From CAVXXD01 sp963765625 (GTDB lineage: Bacteria; Actinomycetota; Geothermincolia; Geothermincolales; Geothermincolaceae): 64,000 nucleotides of DNA. The stretch is from NCBI GenBank assembly GCA_963765625.1, contig CAVXXD010000005.1:310001-374000 (forward strand). The letters are read 5' to 3'. The translations under genes were made by a program, and so were the position numbers. Every line of letters begins with the position of its first letter. The stretch's first letter is position 1. Below the pieces are notes generated by a model that saw only the letters and a list, made by a program, of their open reading frames with translations, did no database searches and had not been told where the DNA came from. Below are positions 33,844-43,338 of this stretch, piece after piece.

Positions 33844-36800
33844 TCAGGGCGCGTACCCGATGGAACAGGTGCCCCAGGTCCGGCCCGCGTCGTACATGGC
33901 ACGCTCGCAGACCACCCCGCCCCCACTGGAGGTGACCACGGTGGAGACATCGTAATCGCTGACGTAGTCGTTCAAGTAGACGGTGACGCGGGAGCCGGCC
34001 TTGACGACGTAACCTTTCATGCCTTCGACCGGCCCGGACGAAGTAACGAAGGAAACGTCCACCTTGACGTCGACAGGGTTGGGATTCTGTATCAGCAGGT
34101 AGGTATCGATACCGCCGGCCGTGCAGCCCTCGGCCAGGTACCAGGTGGAAGAAGGCACGGTGGCGCCGATGGAGCAGGTGCCCCAGGTGCGGTCCCGGTT
34201 ATACATGGAACGCTCGCATACCACCCATCTTCCCATAGTAGTCGTCACCACGGCGGAGACATCGTAATCGGTGACATAGTCGTTGAGCCGGAAGGAGCGG
34301 CGCCCTTTCTCCGGAACGATCACGTCCTGAAGGGCTTCAGGTTTCAATTCACCGGATGAGGTCTGAAGCGTGATGTTGATTTCGGATGAAAGATTTCCCG
34401 GGTTCTGCACCAGCAACCAGGTCTCGAAGCCCTCGCCGGTGCAACCCTCGGGCAGGTACCAGGTTGCGGCGGGAGCAGTGGCGCCTACGGATGCATGCGC
34501 CCACTGCCGTCCGTTGCCGTACATGGCCCGCTCGCAGACCACGTCTCCGCCCGAGGAAGTCACGACTGTAGATAGATTCCAGTCCACCCTTGATTCCGAT
34601 AGGTTATAGGACCTTCGAGAATGAGCCGGAACAACCAGGCCGGACTGGCCCGGTATGGGCTCTACAGGATAGGACTCGAGCCTCATCGTGCCAGGCAGCA
34701 TGAACGTAATGTCCACGGTCACGTCAGTATCGCCCGGGTTCTGCACGAGAAGCCAGGTCTCGAAACCCTCGCCGGTGCAACCCTCAGCCAGGTACCACGT
34801 GGACGACGGGGTGCGGGTGCCGACGGTCTCGGTGGCCCAGGTCCGGCCGTCGCCGTACATGGCGCGCTCCACTACTATCTCCCCTCCGGTAGCCGAGACC
34901 ACGGCTGAGATGTCGTAGGAAGTGAAGAAGGACCCGGCGTTGAAGGAGACGCGTGTATTGCCGGCCAGCTCGTATCCCTGCAGCGCGGCCGGTGCGAAGA
35001 GCCCGTCGGCGGTCGGGAAGGAGATGTCCAGGGTCACGGGGTCCTGGTTGGAGTTGGCCACCAGTATCCAGGTCTCGAAGCCCTCGCCGGTGCAGCCCTC
35101 GGCCAGGTACCAGGTGTCGGTGTCGGCGGCGAAGGTGGCCACTACCTCGTGGTCTTCCCTTACGTTCGAGATGACGTAAGGACTGGAGACGGCGACCGCC
35201 GCCCCGTTATCGGTAATGCTGGCGATGTGGCAGTGGGCGGCGGGCGTGATGGCGATGGAAGCGTTGCTGCCCCACTCAACCGATTGAGTCGTCGGGGTGA
35301 CGGTGCCATTCCCATCGGCCGATGCATTTACCGTGAAGTTATCGATGGCGAAACCGGCGGTGAGATCCCAGGCAGCCTCGGCGGTGAAAGACCAGGCCGC
35401 CTCGGTGGAGACCTCGGTCCCCGCCTCGGTCCAGCCGGCGAAGTGCCACCCTTCCGCCGGAGTGGCCACCAGCAGCACGGTGTCCCCGTAATAGTACGCG
35501 CCGGCACCTTTAGCCGTGCCGTTTCCCGAGACCGTTACAGAGACGGGGCACGGGTCCGGCTCGAAGGAAGCGACCACGTCGTGGGCTTCTTTTACATTGG
35601 AGATGACGTAGGGATCGGCCGGGGTCACCGACACCCCGTTGTCGGTGAGGAAGGCGAGGTGATAGCCGGTGTCGGGGACTATGTCGACGGAGGCCGCGTT
35701 GCCGTAGGCCACGCTCTGGGTAGAGGGATCGGCGGCGCCGTGTCCGCTGAAAGAAGCCGAAGCGGTCACCTGGTAGAAGTCGGCGGCGAAGGTCACCTCC
35801 ACGTTGTGCGCGCCCGTGACGTTGTTTATGACGTAAGTGCCGCCGGTCACCGGCTGGGCCACCCCATTGTCGCTGATGGTCTCGGTATGGTAACCCGCGT
35901 CGGGAGTCAAGGTGATGGTGGCGGTGGAGCCGTAGTCAACGCTCTGGTTGGCTGGGCTGACGTTTCCGTGCCCACCGGAGACGTAGGCGTTGACGCCGAA
36001 AGTGTCGATGGCGTAGACCACCTGGACCTGGTGCCAGGAGGTGACGCCGGAGATGACGTAGGGGTCGGATGCCGCCTGAGGCACTCCGTTGTCGACGATG
36101 TAGGCGGGGTGATAACCCGTATCGGGGGCCAGGTCGATGGAGGCGCCGGTACCGTAAGCCACGCTCTGGTTGGCGGGGCTGACGCTGCCGTGACCGCCGG
36201 GAACCGAGGCATCCACGGCGACGTCGAAGCTCACCACGATGTCATGGGTTGCCGCCACATCTGAGACAACGTAAGGGTTTGCAACGGCTTGCGTGGTCCC
36301 GTTGTCCGTAATCCCCGCTATCGAGCAGTGCTCGCCGGCGGTGATCTCGATGGTGGCGTCGTCTCCCTGCTCGACCCACTGGCTGGCCGGGGAGACGCTC
36401 CCGCCTCCCCCGGCGACCGAGGCATTGACCACGTACCCGATATCGGCCGAATAGCGGATGCCGTCCGCCCCCTGCCATATCACGCATGGATTGCCGGCCG
36501 CGCTCACTTCAACCTCGGGACGGACGTTCTCGGTATCGGCGGTCAAGGCATGGGGAGGGCCCCAGCCGTTTCCGCCATCGGCGGAGTAGAACACCTGAGG
36601 TACCGAGGAGACCGAGCCTTCCCAAGCCAGGTGGCGGAAGCCGGATGGATCTATTGAAAAAGAAGGATGGCCGTTGTCCGAGCCCGTGGATACCTGCTCC
36701 GGCTCGGACCAGCCGGCCGGGGAAGCGGTACGGCAGTAGATCTGCCTGCCTGACCCCGTGTTGCCGGACCAGGCGACCTGCGCGTAACCGGAGGCGTCCA

Positions 36801-38859
36801 CCGCGATCCGCGGGTTCGAATTATCCGTACCGCTTGACAGCTGAAGCTCAGCCGACCAGGCGGAGCCTTCTTTTCGAGTGAAATAGGCTTGCATCGAGGA
36901 ATCGGCGGCGATGGCCTGCCATACCACGTTGGGGCGGCCATATACGTCGACGGCGATGTCCGGGTTGTACTTGTTGGATCCCCAGGAAAGAGCGGCCGGC
37001 GAGCTCCAGCCGGGGCCGGAGTCGGTGGAATAGTAGACCTGGTCCATCATGCCGTCGTTACCCTGCCAGACCACGTGGGACCGGCCGTCCGAGCTGATGG
37101 CTATGCGGGGCAAGAGGCCGATGGTGCCGCCGGATACGGTCTCGGGCGCGGACCAGCCGGTGCCGGTATCGGAAGAGTAGACCGCCTCCGTTCCGCTCCG
37201 CCACACCGCGTGAGGATGCCCTGAAGCATCCACGGCTATGGAGGGTTCGTGGTTGTCGGCGCCGCTGGAGATAAGCCGCGGGTTCGACCAGCCGGACCCG
37301 CTGTCCGACGAGTAGAATATCCTCGAGATATCGGCATCCTGCTCGTTGTCATGATAGAAGGCCTCCCAGACCGCGTGCCGGTTTCCCCCCGCATCGACGG
37401 CTAACGCCGGCTTCTTCTCCTCGAAGCAGTCCGACAAAGCCTGCTTGGCGGACCAGCTGCCGCCCGCCTTGGATGCATAGAAAACGTGGTAGTCCCCTCT
37501 CGCTGTATCGTTCTCGTACCAGACCAGATGGGGACTGCCGCTCGAGTCCATGGCGATCTCGGGATTGCTGTCGAATATCCAGCCGTAAGCGAAGTCGGAG
37601 CAAGTGGAAACGAGCTCCCGCGTCCATCCCGATCCGAGATTATCCGCGTAATAAATATTAAGGGTGTCGAAATCGGCCAGGCCCCCACCAAGCCCCTCCA
37701 TCCAAGTCACATGAGGGTGCCCAGCCGCATCCAGGGCTATCCGGGCATTTTCGCCCGTGCTGGCGGCGGCATCGAGCTTGACCGGCGCCGACCAGCCCGA
37801 ACCGAGATCAGCGGCATAAAAGACTCCCTCGCTAGCGCACCAGACGGCATGAGGATGACCGTTATTGTCCACGGCTATCCTGGGCTGACTGACGCTGAAA
37901 GAAGTGCCCAGGGTTGTTGGAGCAGCCCAACCTGAGCCGGAATCGGTGGAATACAGGATGTTTTTCCCTTCTTCGTCCACCCAGACGGCATGAGGGTGAT
38001 CTTCCTCATCTATCGCCAGATCGGGGGGGTCCCACAGGTAATTGCTGGTACAGGAGCCTTCCAGTTCGGAGTGGGTAAATTCGCCGGCATGCGAGTAATC
38101 AACCAGGTGAACCAGGCACTTAGCCGCCGGTTCATATGCCTTGTGCGAGTTGATGATGATATGGGGATGGTCCCCCGAATCGATGGCTATCTGGGGACAG
38201 AGGTTGTTCTCGTTGGCCCTGATGATGCGCTCTCCTATCCAGCCGTTTCCGAGATCGGCATTGTAAATAGCCACCGAATATGCCGAAAACCAGCTATCGC
38301 CCCATTGATAGTGCCATACGACGTATGGATGCCCCTGCGAATCGACCGCCAGGTCAGGCCGCGGCGGATTGTAAGCGCCCTCATTATGGTCATCGGAAAT
38401 CTGGACCGGGGCGGACCAGCCGGTGCCGAGGTCGGCGGTATAAAAAATGTTTGCGTACCCGCCTGCTTGCTGTTGCCAGACCGCATGGGGGTGGCCGTTG
38501 ACATCGATAACCAGTTGAGGATCGAGATCGTGCCTGGACTCCGTCGCCGTCGACAACCGCCGGGGATAGGACCAGCCAGCGCCGTTGTTGGTCATGTAAT
38601 AGGCCTGCAGTATGCCCTGGCTGTCCTCCCCCTGCCACACCGCATGGATATTGCCGCTGGCGTCTATCTCTATCTGTGGATAACGGTTGTTGCCCGAATC
38701 TGGGGTGATCTCCCGCGGGGATGTCCACGCCTCGGAAGAGGGCGATACGGCGGGAAAGGCTATTACGAGTAGCGCCGCTGTCAGCATCACAGCCAGAAAA
38801 ACTGCCGGCCGGTAAGGTCTTGTCCAGTTTTTCCTGCGATTAAATGCCGTGAAGATCAT
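33844..38859 (-). CDS. Large secreted repeat protein: BNR-like, SVSP and WYLAEG repeats
   Basis: About 1671 residues. A signal peptide (TM 18-37) is followed by three blocks. Residues ~45-810 hold many BNR/sialidase-like beta-propeller repeats (G-S-G-W-S-A-P then DASGHPHAVW). Residues ~810-1240 hold six repeats like VDASVPGGHGSVSPANQSV. Residues ~1245-1671 hold four WYLAEGCTGEGFETWLLVQN repeats separated by ~105 residues. There is no catalytic Arg/Asp set I can trust, and no LPXTG tail or C-terminal anchor. GGAGG lies 6 nt upstream of ATG 38859. It probably acts at the cell surface in adhesion or glycan recognition. Confidence 0.88.
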   Translation of the reverse strand: MIFTAFNRRKNWTRPYRPAVFLAVMLTAALLVIAFPAVSPSSEAWTSPREITPDSGNNRYPQIEIDASGNIHAVWQGEDSQGILQAYYMTNNGAGWSYPRRLSTATESRHDLDPQLVIDVNGHPHAVWQQQAGGYANIFYTADLGTGWSAPVQISDDHNEGAYNPPRPDLAVDSQGHPYVVWHYQWGDSWFSAYSVAIYNADLGNGWIGERIIRANENNLCPQIAIDSGDHPHIIINSHKAYEPAAKCLVHLVDYSHAGEFTHSELEGSCTSNYLWDPPDLAIDEEDHPHAVWVDEEGKNILYSTDSGSGWAAPTTLGTSFSVSQPRIAVDNNGHPHAVWCASEGVFYAADLGSGWSAPVKLDAAASTGENARIALDAAGHPHVTWMEGLGGGLADFDTLNIYYADNLGSGWTRELVSTCSDFAYGWIFDSNPEIAMDSSGSPHLVWYENDTARGDYHVFYASKAGGSWSAKQALSDCFEEKKPALAVDAGGNRHAVWEAFYHDNEQDADISRIFYSSDSGSGWSNPRLISSGADNHEPSIAVDASGHPHAVWRSGTEAVYSSDTGTGWSAPETVSGGTIGLLPRIAISSDGRSHVVWQGNDGMMDQVYYSTDSGPGWSSPAALSWGSNKYNPDIAVDVYGRPNVVWQAIAADSSMQAYFTRKEGSAWSAELQLSSGTDNSNPRIAVDASGYAQVAWSGNTGSGRQIYCRTASPAGWSEPEQVSTGSDNGHPSFSIDPSGFRHLAWEGSVSSVPQVFYSADGGNGWGPPHALTADTENVRPEVEVSAAGNPCVIWQGADGIRYSADIGYVVNASVAGGGGSVSPASQWVEQGDDATIEITAGEHCSIAGITDNGTTQAVANPYVVSDVAATHDIVVSFDVAVDASVPGGHGSVSPANQSVAYGTGASIDLAPDTGYHPAYIVDNGVPQAASDPYVISGVTSWHQVQVVYAIDTFGVNAYVSGGHGNVSPANQSVDYGSTATITLTPDAGYHTETISDNGVAQPVTGGTYVINNVTGAHNVEVTFAADFYQVTASASFSGHGAADPSTQSVAYGNAASVDIVPDTGYHLAFLTDNGVSVTPADPYVISNVKEAHDVVASFEPDPCPVSVTVSGNGTAKGAGAYYYGDTVLLVATPAEGWHFAGWTEAGTEVSTEAAWSFTAEAAWDLTAGFAIDNFTVNASADGNGTVTPTTQSVEWGSNASIAITPAAHCHIASITDNGAAVAVSSPYVISNVREDHEVVATFAADTDTWYLAEGCTGEGFETWILVANSNQDPVTLDISFPTADGLFAPAALQGYELAGNTRVSFNAGSFFTSYDISAVVSATGGEIVVERAMYGDGRTWATETVGTRTPSSTWYLAEGCTGEGFETWLLVQNPGDTDVTVDITFMLPGTMRLESYPVEPIPGQSGLVVPAHSRRSYNLSESRVDWNLSTVVTSSGGDVVCERAMYGNGRQWAHASVGATAPAATWYLPEGCTGEGFETWLLVQNPGNLSSEINITLQTSSGELKPEALQDVIVPEKGRRSFRLNDYVTDYDVSAVVTTTMGRWVVCERSMYNRDRTWGTCSIGATVPSSTWYLAEGCTAGGIDTYLLIQNPNPVDVKVDVSFVTSSGPVEGMKGYVVKAGSRVTVYLNDYVSDYDVSTVVTSSGGGVVCERAMYDAGRTWGTCSIGYAP

Positions 38860-39013
38860 TTTGCCGCCTCCTGTCCGGTCCGCGCGTGAATCATCTTTTT
38901 CTTGCAATCATTATATCTTTAAGCAAAGCAACATAGCTTCTCGACATCATTATCGGCTCACCCTCGATTCCCATATTAAGGTTATCGGAAGTTGAGTAAG
39001 TATCCTTCAGGAT

Positions 39014-40177
39014 TCATTCCTTTTCATAGGGCTTGCCTTCGGCCAGGATGGCGTGGAGCCGGGGCATCCACTCGCTGATCCCGATGGACTGCGGGCATTT
39101 TTCCTCGCATTCGCCGCAGCCGGTGCAGAGGTCGGCTCGCTCCTCCGCGGGAATGAACCTCTCGTAACGCATGCGTGACGAGCGCATGCCGTCGTACATT
39201 ACCCCGTAGTTGAGCAACTCGAAGAGGGCTGGGATGTTCACCCCGCTGGGGCAGGGCAGGCAGTAGCCGCAGCCGGTGCAGGGAACGGCGGACCTCTCCT
39301 TCAGCCGGGTGCGCACCTCCTCGACCAACGTCAGCTCCTCCGCCGTCAGCGGCTTAGCCCCCGACGCCGCAGCGATGATGAGGTTCTCCTCCACCTGGCT
39401 CATTTCGCTCATGCCGCTCAATACCACGCTAACCTCCGGCTGGTCCCACAGCCACTGCAGGGCCAGCCCGGCGGGAGTGCGCCCGGTGCCCGCGGCTTCG
39501 AACAGCTCCATCACCGGCCGGGGCGGGCGGGCCAGGCACCCTCCCAGCAACGGCTCCATCACCACCACGGCGATGCCCTTCGAGGCCGCGTATCGCAACC
39601 CCTCCGTCCCTGCCTGGTTCTCGGTGTCCATGTAGTTGTACTGGATCTGGGCCAGGGCCCAGCCGTCGTAGCCATCGATTATTTCCTTAAAAGAAGCCAG
39701 GCGGTCGTGGAAGGAGAAGCCGATGGCACCGATACGGCCGTCCCGCACCGCCGCTTCCGCTCTCTCCAGCAGGCCTTGCTCGAGCAGAGTCTTCCATCGC
39801 TTCTCGCTCAGTCCATGAAAAAGGTAGAAGTCAATGTGGCCGTCCCGCAGCTTCTTCAGCTGCTGGCCGAGGCAGTCGTCGAAGTCCTTCGCCTGCTTGA
39901 TCATCCACACCGGCGACTTGGTCGCCACCTTGACCCGGTCGCGGTAACCCCCGGCCAGCGCCTTGCCCAGCACCACCTCGCTGCGTCCACCGTGGTAGGG
40001 GTAGGCGGTGTCGATATAGTCGACGCCTTCGTCGACGGCATGGCGGATCATGGCGACGGCCTCGTCCTCGTCGATGTTCTCGCTGATGGGCATCCCATCA
40101 GTGGTCGGCAAGCGCATGCAGCCGAACCCGAGAGCTGAGACCCGGCCGCCCGATGCGCCGAAGGCGCGGTATTCCAT
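39014..40177 (-). CDS. Aldo/keto reductase with C-terminal 4Fe-4S ferredoxin domain
   Basis: About 387 residues. The AKR barrel has LGFGCMRLPT, catalytic Asp/Tyr in DYIDTAYPYHGG, Lys in VATKSP and His in FYLFHGLS. The C-terminal part adds CTGCGYCLPCPSGVNIP and CTGCGECEEKCPQSIGI, enough for two 4Fe-4S clusters. These fusions are typical of anaerobes; the electron route may be ferredoxin instead of free NADPH. GGGAGG precedes ATG 40177. It is divergent from the MBL hydrolase gene. The substrate is unknown. Confidence 0.92.
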   Translation of the reverse strand: MEYRAFGASGGRVSALGFGCMRLPTTDGMPISENIDEDEAVAMIRHAVDEGVDYIDTAYPYHGGRSEVVLGKALAGGYRDRVKVATKSPVWMIKQAKDFDDCLGQQLKKLRDGHIDFYLFHGLSEKRWKTLLEQGLLERAEAAVRDGRIGAIGFSFHDRLASFKEIIDGYDGWALAQIQYNYMDTENQAGTEGLRYAASKGIAVVVMEPLLGGCLARPPRPVMELFEAAGTGRTPAGLALQWLWDQPEVSVVLSGMSEMSQVEENLIIAAASGAKPLTAEELTLVEEVRTRLKERSAVPCTGCGYCLPCPSGVNIPALFELLNYGVMYDGMRSSRMRYERFIPAEERADLCTGCGECEEKCPQSIGISEWMPRLHAILAEGKPYEKE

Positions 40178-40236
40178 CTCGCTTCCTCCCTTCTTCACCC
40201 CTATTATATTAATAGTCAGCCGCGAAGGAGGAAAAG

Positions 40237-41043
40237 ATGCTCGAAGCCGACCACTTCGAAGAAGTGACCCGCATCCGCATGAGTATCGAGGCCGGCGGCA
40301 AGCCGGTCTACTGGGTGGCGGCCTACCTGGTGGACGGCCTCCTCATCGACACCGGGGCTCCCCACACCGCGGAGGAACTGGCTGGTTTTCTGGAGGGGGA
40401 AAAGCTGAGTATGGTGGTCAACACCCACTTCCACGAGGACCACGTCGGCGCCGACCGCCTTATCCGGGAGCGCTTCGGCGTGGATGTCTTCGCCCACCCC
40501 GATTCCGTGCCCCTGATCAACCGCGTGCCCGAGCTCCGGCCTTACCAGGAATACGTCTGGGGCTATCCGGTGTCCTGCGAGGTGCAACCCCTGGGACGGG
40601 TGGTCGAGACTCCGCGCTTCCGCTTCGAGGTGCTCGAGACCGGGGGGCATTCTCCCGGGCACGTCTGCCTGGTGGAGATGGAACGCGGCTGGTGCTTCTC
40701 GGGCGACATCTTCATCTCCGAGCGCCCCAGGGTGCTCCGGGCCGACGAGGACGCCGCCGGGCTGATCGCCTCCCTGCGTCTGCTGGCCGGGCTGGACACC
40801 GCGAGGCTGGTGCTGTTCACTTCGATGGGAAAGATCTTCGAGCAAGGGCGCGAGGCGCTCGAAGCCTGCATCTCCTACCTGGAGGAGACGGGGGAACGAG
40901 TCGGGCAGCTCGCCGCCTCCGGCCGGAGCACGGGCGAGATACGGGAGGAACTTTTCGGCGGCGGCAGCTCGCTGGCCGCACTCACCGGCGGGCACTTCTC
41001 CACCGACAACCTCATCGCTTCTTTATTGAAGATGCGGGATTAA
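40237..41043 (+). CDS. MBL-fold metallo-hydrolase
   Basis: 268 residues. The metal motif NTHFHEDHVG (HxHxDH) is intact, with a third His in GGHSPGHVC and an Asp in CFSGDIFISE. This is the glyoxalase II-like branch of the beta-lactamase superfamily, likely binding two Zn or Fe. The C-terminal helical extension (residues ~190-265) ends LTGGHFSTDNLIASLL. GAAGGAGG precedes ATG 40237. It is convergent with the Fe-S gene at 41054 (10-nt gap). The substrate is unknown. Confidence 0.92.
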   Translation: MLEADHFEEVTRIRMSIEAGGKPVYWVAAYLVDGLLIDTGAPHTAEELAGFLEGEKLSMVVNTHFHEDHVGADRLIRERFGVDVFAHPDSVPLINRVPELRPYQEYVWGYPVSCEVQPLGRVVETPRFRFEVLETGGHSPGHVCLVEMERGWCFSGDIFISERPRVLRADEDAAGLIASLRLLAGLDTARLVLFTSMGKIFEQGREALEACISYLEETGERVGQLAASGRSTGEIREELFGGGSSLAALTGGHFSTDNLIASLLKMRD

Positions 41044-41053
41044 CGCACTACCG

Positions 41054-42094
41054 CTATTCCAGCACGCTTGCGGCTTCGCGCGCCTCCCAGGCCCGCTTTA
41101 TACGCTCGTAAGGGACCCGGCTGAAGGGGCAGACCTTGACACAGATGGAGCAACCCAGCCAGAGGGAAAACCACGGCGCGCACTTCATATTGTCGATGGA
41201 GGTCGATACCCCCGGCACGTTGGGCACGGCCTGCCGGCGGATGGCCTGGCCCGGACATCGTTTCAGGCAGAGGTCGCACATGTCGCAGAAGTCGAGGATC
41301 CAGCTATGCTCGTCCGAATCGCTCCAGGGCATGTCCGTAAGCGGCGTAAGAATCACCCCGAGGCGCTGGCGCACTCCGAACTCCGGGGTTATCAGCAGCC
41401 CCTGCCGCCCGAAATACCCCAGACCTGCCTTGGCGGCCAGGGCCGGGTAGAGGAGCAAGCCGCCCAGGGGGTGGGAAGCCTGGCAGGGTATGCCTTCAGA
41501 GCGGATGAAGGCGGCCAGGCGATTCATGGCCTCCCCAAGGTCACCGTAGACGTGCAAGGCCTCCATCCCGGCGGCGGCTCCGGGCGCCTGTTCGATGGCC
41601 GAGCGCTTCATCTCCTGGGCGCAGACGATGGCGTTGGGGTAAAGGACATGTTTACCGCGGAAGATCAGGTGCTCCGGCACCTGGGTGAAGCCGGCCAGGT
41701 CGATGCCGCACTCCCGCGCCTGCTTTTTTAACTCTCTGTAAATTCCTTCTCCGGCCGTGGTGGCATGCAAGCCCCGGTTGGCCTCCAGGGAGCGGTAGCT
41801 TCCCAACACACCCCGGCGCACCTTGAGGAAGGCGGAAGCGGTCTCCAGGCCGTCGTTTTTCATCCCGCGAGGATTGAAGCTGGGCCTGGCCGAGGCGTCA
41901 CCTTTGACCCCGCGCAGGATGAAGGAGGTGCTGATGTGGAAGGGCTCGTCCGCCCGGTGCGGCGCGCCGGGATCCGCCTGCACGGCTCCGGGGTGAGCTT
42001 CCGCCAGGTAGGACCCCTCGTGCTTTTCCAATCCGGCAAGAAGCCGCGTCGCCGCATGCCCCCCGTACACCGAGAGCTTGTCCAGCAAGTCCAT
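41054..42094 (-). CDS. 4Fe-4S double-cluster protein, QueG/reductive-dehalogenase-like
   Basis: 346 residues. The C-terminal clusters are visible as DFCDMCDLCLKRCPGQAI and LGCSICVKVCPFSRV. Upstream, GGLLLYPALAAKAGLGYFGRQGLL resembles the QueG/RdhA corrinoid-binding fold. The long N-terminal part (residues 1-110) is unlike QueG. There is no Tat signal or membrane anchor, which argues against a respiratory dehalogenase. GAAGGAGGG precedes ATG 42094. It is a second member of the group after the gene at 30685. Confidence 0.82.
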   Translation of the reverse strand: MDLLDKLSVYGGHAATRLLAGLEKHEGSYLAEAHPGAVQADPGAPHRADEPFHISTSFILRGVKGDASARPSFNPRGMKNDGLETASAFLKVRRGVLGSYRSLEANRGLHATTAGEGIYRELKKQARECGIDLAGFTQVPEHLIFRGKHVLYPNAIVCAQEMKRSAIEQAPGAAAGMEALHVYGDLGEAMNRLAAFIRSEGIPCQASHPLGGLLLYPALAAKAGLGYFGRQGLLITPEFGVRQRLGVILTPLTDMPWSDSDEHSWILDFCDMCDLCLKRCPGQAIRRQAVPNVPGVSTSIDNMKCAPWFSLWLGCSICVKVCPFSRVPYERIKRAWEAREAASVLE

Positions 42095-42261
42095 GGCCCA
42101 CCCTCCTTCATTCGCGACCCGTCCGATAACAATATGGTATCAGGCCGGCGGCAGCCGACGCACCACACCCCTCAGCCCCCGGTTTCTGTTAGTATTTAGG
42201 CGACGAGCAAGGCGTTCGAGCAATCACCGGTACTGTTGCTGTTCAGGGAGGGAGGAGCATC

Positions 42262-43323
42262 ATGAAGGTCGAGAAAGTAGTGGACGCCTGGGGCGGGCCG
42301 GGCGACAAGGACAGCGTCATCGTCCCCATCAAGCCCGAAGAGAACGCCCTCTACGCCCCCCAAGCCAAATTCTACGGCGAGTGGTGGTACTTCGACGCCC
42401 GCCTGGACGACGGCCACGTGGTGGTGGGCTTCCTGCAGGCGGCCGAACTGATGACCCGCAAGCCCGGCATCGAGCTCCACGTCTACCGCCCCGACGGCGA
42501 GAAACTATCCGAGGTGCGCAAGTTCGACAAATCAGAGTTCAATGCCTCAAAAGAAAAATGCGACGTCCGGGTGGGTGACAACTACTGCCGGGCCGAGTGG
42601 GCGGAGGGGTCGGACCTGCCGGTGCACGTCATGCACATCAAGGAAGGAGACCTGGAGGCCGACCTCAGGTTCGAGAGCGAGCTGCCGGGGTGGAAGCCGG
42701 GGCAGGGCCGCACCGACTACGGCGACCTGGGTTATTTCTTCTGGGTGGTGCCGGTCCCCCGCGCCCGAGTTAGCGGCACGGTGCGCATCGGCAACCAGGT
42801 CCTCGAAGCCAGGGGCACCGGCTACCACGACCACAACGTCATAACCGCCGACGCCCGGCGCATCATCTCCCACTGGTACTGGGGCCGCCTTTACACCGAC
42901 GACTTCACCCTGCTCTATGCCTACGTCAAGACCAAGAAGCGCTTCGGGGGAGTCGCCTCCAAGCCGCTGATGCTGGCCACCCGGGACCGCATCATCCTCT
43001 CCAGCGGGGAGATGGCCGTGACCGACTCCGGCTTCGTGTTCAACGACGTCGCCCACCGCGAGTACCCGCGGGCCCTGGAGTTGAAGATACCGGGGAACGT
43101 AACGCTCCGCTTCGACGTGAAGGAAGTCATCGACGCCCACGACCTGCTGGACGACATGCCCGGCTGGTTGATGAACCCGCTGACCCGCGCCCTGGTGCAC
43201 AAGTTCGTGGGACGGCCGGGATGGTTCCGCTTCTCCTCAGGCTTCAAGCTGAAGGTCGAACACGAAGGCAGGACCTTCGAGGATGAAGGCGTCACCCTGC
43301 ACGAGATGGTGGCCTTGGAATAA
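42262..43323 (+). CDS. CrtC/AttH-like lipocalin (carotenoid 1,2-hydratase family)
   Basis: 353 residues, with a two-domain lipocalin-like structure. The family hallmark is YGEWWYFDARLDDGHVVVGF near residue 38, then GTGYHDHNVI about residue 190 with the conserved Tyr-His-Asp-His. Relatives include hydroxyneurosporene synthase CrtC and the AttH/DUF2804-type proteins. No carotenoid genes are adjacent, so an isoprenoid or lipid-like ligand is likely but unproven. AGGGAGGAGG lies upstream of ATG 42262. There is no signal peptide. Confidence 0.83.
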   Translation: MKVEKVVDAWGGPGDKDSVIVPIKPEENALYAPQAKFYGEWWYFDARLDDGHVVVGFLQAAELMTRKPGIELHVYRPDGEKLSEVRKFDKSEFNASKEKCDVRVGDNYCRAEWAEGSDLPVHVMHIKEGDLEADLRFESELPGWKPGQGRTDYGDLGYFFWVVPVPRARVSGTVRIGNQVLEARGTGYHDHNVITADARRIISHWYWGRLYTDDFTLLYAYVKTKKRFGGVASKPLMLATRDRIILSSGEMAVTDSGFVFNDVAHREYPRALELKIPGNVTLRFDVKEVIDAHDLLDDMPGWLMNPLTRALVHKFVGRPGWFRFSSGFKLKVEHEGRTFEDEGVTLHEMVALE

Positions 43324-43338
43324 CCGCTTCCCCCAGGC

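Noticed and set aside
35149..36264. Plus-strand frame inside the large secreted protein gene
   Set aside because: Repeat-driven antisense frame with no RBS and no domain; the minus frame has signal peptide and ordered repeats.
41054..42094. Respiratory reductive dehalogenase
   Set aside because: No Tat signal peptide and no RdhB-type anchor gene next to it.
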